Made by a program: the position numbers and the translations under genes
Assembly (NCBI RefSeq): GCF_014529535.1
Contig: NW_023503608.1
Coordinates: 5,003,501 to 5,067,500 of the forward strand
Direction of reading: 5' to 3'
Origin: Bradysia coprophila
Taxonomy: Eukaryota > Arthropoda > Insecta > Diptera > Sciaridae
DNA length: 64,000 nt
Part shown: in pieces, positions 61,170-64,000 of the stretch
Position numbering within the stretch: the first letter of the stretch is position 1
How the letters are laid out: each line of letters opens with the position of its first letter
The notes under the pieces: generated by a model
What the model saw: the letters and a program-made list of their open reading frames with translations, nothing else
Told to the model about the DNA's origin: nothing
The model's database searches: none

Positions 61170-61796
61170 TTAAGCATCGTCTGGCACTCTGACATTATTT
61201 GCAAGTTTCTGCATTTTTCTAGCGATTCCTTTTGACAACCCTCTTTCGAGGCAGGTCCCTTTAACGGCATCACAAAAATTTTGTTTAGCCGATACGGTTG
61301 TGATGAATTTCGTAAAATTCTCTATTTTTTTCTCCAGTAACTCGGCCGTAGTAGGTCCGTTCAACTCTGGCATGTTTGCTATTGTGGAAGTCCACATTTC
61401 TGCGGCCAATTTATCGGTAGGTAGCTTCGCGAATGCGTCTGCTAGATCTGTTTCTGATCTATTCGTAGCCGAATTTGACACGGTAGGAAGAACTTTTATT
61501 GGCACATCGATGGGCATGGGTTCCACGCTTATAGATTTTTCAGCTTTTTTGTCCGCCGATTTATATCTGTCAACTAAAAACTTCACCGTTTCTCTGAGTT
61601 CATCGACCTTTGCATGGAGACTCAAATTTTCTGCTTGGAGGTGGCCGATCTCATTTTGCAAGGCCACGGTCTCGTTTTGCAAGGCCACGGTCTCGTTTTG
61701 CAAGGCCACGATCTTGTCACGCTGTTGCACGATCTCCGCTTTGAGGGCGACGATTTCGCCTTGTTGTTTTGTGGTTATATCTTTTAGCGTTTCCAT
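61170..61796 (-). CDS. Coiled-coil protein of unknown function, 208 aa
   Basis: ATG 61796 (ACAATGG context) was taken; an acceptor (ATTCTCGTAG at about 61811) just upstream suggests a 5' UTR or a further 5' exon. Residues about 1-85 are a parallel coiled coil with heptads, including the triplet ALQNETV-ALQNETV-ALQNEIG encoded by 21-bp tandem repeats (61650-61715). The C-terminal 90 aa (LADAFAKLPTDKLAAEMWTS ... AVKGTCLERGLSKGIARKMQ) look like a folded helical domain I do not recognise. Flanked on both sides by copies of the R and K repeat blocks. Could be a host gene or the remnant of a mobile element ORF1, which often has such a coiled coil. Confidence 0.68.
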   Translation of the reverse strand: METLKDITTKQQGEIVALKAEIVQQRDKIVALQNETVALQNETVALQNEIGHLQAENLSLHAKVDELRETVKFLVDRYKSADKKAEKSISVEPMPIDVPIKVLPTVSNSATNRSETDLADAFAKLPTDKLAAEMWTSTIANMPELNGPTTAELLEKKIENFTKFITTVSAKQNFCDAVKGTCLERGLSKGIARKMQKLANNVRVPDDA

Positions 61797-64000
61797 TGTT
61801 TGATTCAACTCTACGAGAATATGAAAACATTCAAAAAACTTCAGGTAAATAACAAAGGCAAAATGCCATATAATGCCTACAACGCTCAATTATTCGGGCT
61901 GTTGAATTATTTCTCTTAATATAAAACAAATACGGACAATTCAACGTTCTGGACAATCCGAAAAAATTTCTTTTTACTGCTGTCTTTGACAACTCGTTTT
62001 ATTCGTTTTGTTTCGCCGACGAAAAAGACCTTCTGACACATATAGCAAATTTTTTTCCCTTTCGGTCGTTTTCGGAGGTTTTTTCTCGCAACTCGCATAT
62101 AGCAGGTAGATCGAAAACCATAATCGGAATGCTAGTACCCTCTTATCCAATGCACATATACGCCCAATATATTCTTTGAACAAGCCTTGCAGGCCTCAAC
62201 CGATATGGATAGTTTCCGGAGGCAAGATTTGAACTCAATTCTGAAAAACTTTCCGGTGTCTCTGAGATGAAAATTGAATGTCAGGGAATATACTAATGTT
62301 GGAGCTGTTTTGTATTCACGTCGCAATTGAATCTACCGACTCCTCGGTGGCAGTGTCTTCACTCAACAATCCTTTGCCATTCGATTGTATATTTTTGATG
62401 TAAGTATATTACTTTCAACTTCGAAAAGAAAAAAGCATAAAACCACCCGAATGAACTCGCAATTACCTTTCCAATGACACCTCACACGACCCTGTACCTA
62501 GCGAGGACAACTAGAAATTTCCGTAAAAAAAGTGCATGTTTGCGGTTTTTGATCGCCTCCCACTGGCCACACAAATACCGAGGAATTTCTTCATAGAAAA
62601 AAATCCGCAGAAAAATACGTCCGATTTCGGCTGGACTGTTTCCTAAAGAATCCCTCAACTGTCCATAAAACTTGTTCATGTAGTTTCAAGTATCGAAGGA
62701 ATATTTTAAATTAATTCATTGCGTTTGTTACCTTCGCTCATTATGCTTTCTAGTCCCTAAATAAATCAACTCAACTCAAACGGTCTACTGTTTCGATATC
62801 TGAGGGATGATTAAAACCGGCGTCTTGCGATGCTTTGCACTTAGTAAGGCTGATCTAACCCTTGCCTTTCTTGCTTGCTGTCCTTGCTTTCTTGATGTAA
62901 ACAAATTTGCTGTCGTCAACAAGCAAACCAATGTGTGCTCTAGCTCTATCGTTCTTTCGTTTCCAGACCTTCGTAGAGTTGATTGATCCTTCACCAAAAC
63001 TAATTCGACCTTACTCTTCCGGGTTTGTTAATTTACAGCTGTCACACAGAAATTTTGGTTGTCCTTATAAGGACATTAAGGACATATTTTTAATTAATAA
63101 ATAAGGACATTAGGAACAGAAGTTGTTGTGAAATCGCCATCCGGGTACGTTTCTCAAAAGAAGACATATTAAGGACATAAGGACAAGATTAGCAAAAAGT
63201 AAGACAATTAAGGAAATAGGGACATGTGGGACTCCTGGAATATTCGAATTATCCAATGTCCTCCTGTTTGTATCCATTTGATTTCTCGAAATATTCTTTT
63301 AGGAAGTTGTTCGGGAATTTGGGCCTACATGATCGAAATTAATTTAATTTGAATTCAATGAGAACTTTGATTCTAACACTTTTGTATACACAAAGCATTA
63401 CCTTACAAGTCAACGGAGAGTCACTAGAAAGTTTTGGTGATTTACTTAGACCTTGACTTTCTTAAAAAAGGATAAATTGCCCTTTCGCCAAAGAATATTG
63501 AATTTTTCCACTGTTTTTCCAACATATTATACTCATTTTGAAGCTACATGAATAGGCTTGCAACTCCAGGCAATAGCAATGGTTTCGTCTAACACATGCC
63601 GGAGAAATCATACATCGTCTTATGCAACAACACTCTACTACCACGAAAATCGCATTTGCTGTGTCCGCCCTAGAAAAATCGTCTTTATAAAATCAAACTT
63701 ATGCTGAAATCAATTCGTTTCGTTGGACCGTGAAAGTTATGGGGTTGGCCGTTCCGAAAAAAATCAAAAGTAAAATACGACCCACCGTAATCAATATGGT
63801 CACGGTAAAAAAAATGTTCGAAATGGCTAAAGCGATGCTATGCACATCTCTATGACGGTGCAGATGATAACTTTTTCCAGAAAAAATAAATCTTTTTGAA
63901 TATGTTACAATGGGCAAATTTGGTTGCCATTGTCATTCGTTCCAGCTTAAGAAGAGCCCACGAAGAGCATAAAGTTAAGTTTTTGTTCATTAATTTGTCC
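61797..64000. other. Right end: repeat copies, no firm gene
   Basis: Holds second copies of blocks R (62277-62375), K (62895-62975) and F (63311-63379), a relative of the 57.9-kb foldback interior at 62560-62660, and a patch at 63060-63230 with loose repeats of AAGGACATTA. Short minus-strand frames (e.g. 63699-63917, hydrophobic) are unsupported. Confidence 0.45.

Overview
The window is nuclear DNA of an insect, most probably a nematoceran fly. Introns are short (about 55-75 nt) with GT-AG borders, promoters show TATA plus TCAGT-type initiators, and the host proteins (MAPKAP kinase 2, U2 snRNP A', copine, paxillin, acyl-CoA oxidase, a CBM14 peritrophin) are of arthropod type. A fungus-gnat-like genome would fit, but the species cannot be fixed from sequence alone. 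Several genes are split into exons that only make sense after joining, so exon limits are given in each entry.

Layout. 1-4 kb: a non-LTR retrotransposon on the minus strand with an uninterrupted ORF2 running off the left edge. 4.5-4.9 kb: a broken Reeler-domain gene. 5.9-7.1 kb: a secreted PLL-like beta-propeller protein with a Cys-rich tail. 8.5-14.3 kb: MAPKAP kinase 2 (minus), whose 3.6-kb first coding intron carries a peritrophin-like gene on the other strand. 17.2-18.6 kb: U2 snRNP A' (minus). 18.9-22.7 kb: a cluster of foldback elements, including a hAT-type MITE with an 8-bp target duplication, around an intronless membrane-anchored metallo-beta-lactamase-fold gene. 23.6-25.3 kb: copine. 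28.0-28.4 kb: a small secreted 8-Cys protein. 29.8-30.0 kb: a tiny secreted Pro-rich peptide.

The most unusual region is 30.4-41.5 kb. It is a giant near-perfect inverted repeat (arms about 3.77 kb, 30485-34253 and 37674-41444) carrying virus-like genes in mirror image: an adenain-like cysteine protease (His-Asp-Gln-Cys), two paralogous unknown proteins of 202 and 181 aa each followed by the same spacer, and a 244-aa protein with two tandem Cys-containing repeats, complete only on the right. The centre holds a third, decayed protease copy whose 5' piece is inverted, a CT-rich minisatellite, a 600-bp insert with a 15-bp target duplication and a 5'-truncated jockey-like element. No DNA polymerase, integrase, capsid or replicase is visible, so this is a fragment or derivative of a larger element, possibly Polinton/adintovirus-related.

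45-48.1 kb: a 13-exon peroxisomal acyl-CoA oxidase ending in SKL. 48.1-53 kb: mostly non-coding with a minisatellite and an RTE-like remnant. 53.1-53.7 kb: the last two exons of paxillin (minus). 54.7-56.5 kb: two nested or adjacent TIR elements. 57.6-59.6 kb: a C2H2 zinc-finger gene (minus). 60-63.4 kb: a region of shuffled short repeats around a coiled-coil protein gene. No tRNA, rRNA or CRISPR was seen.
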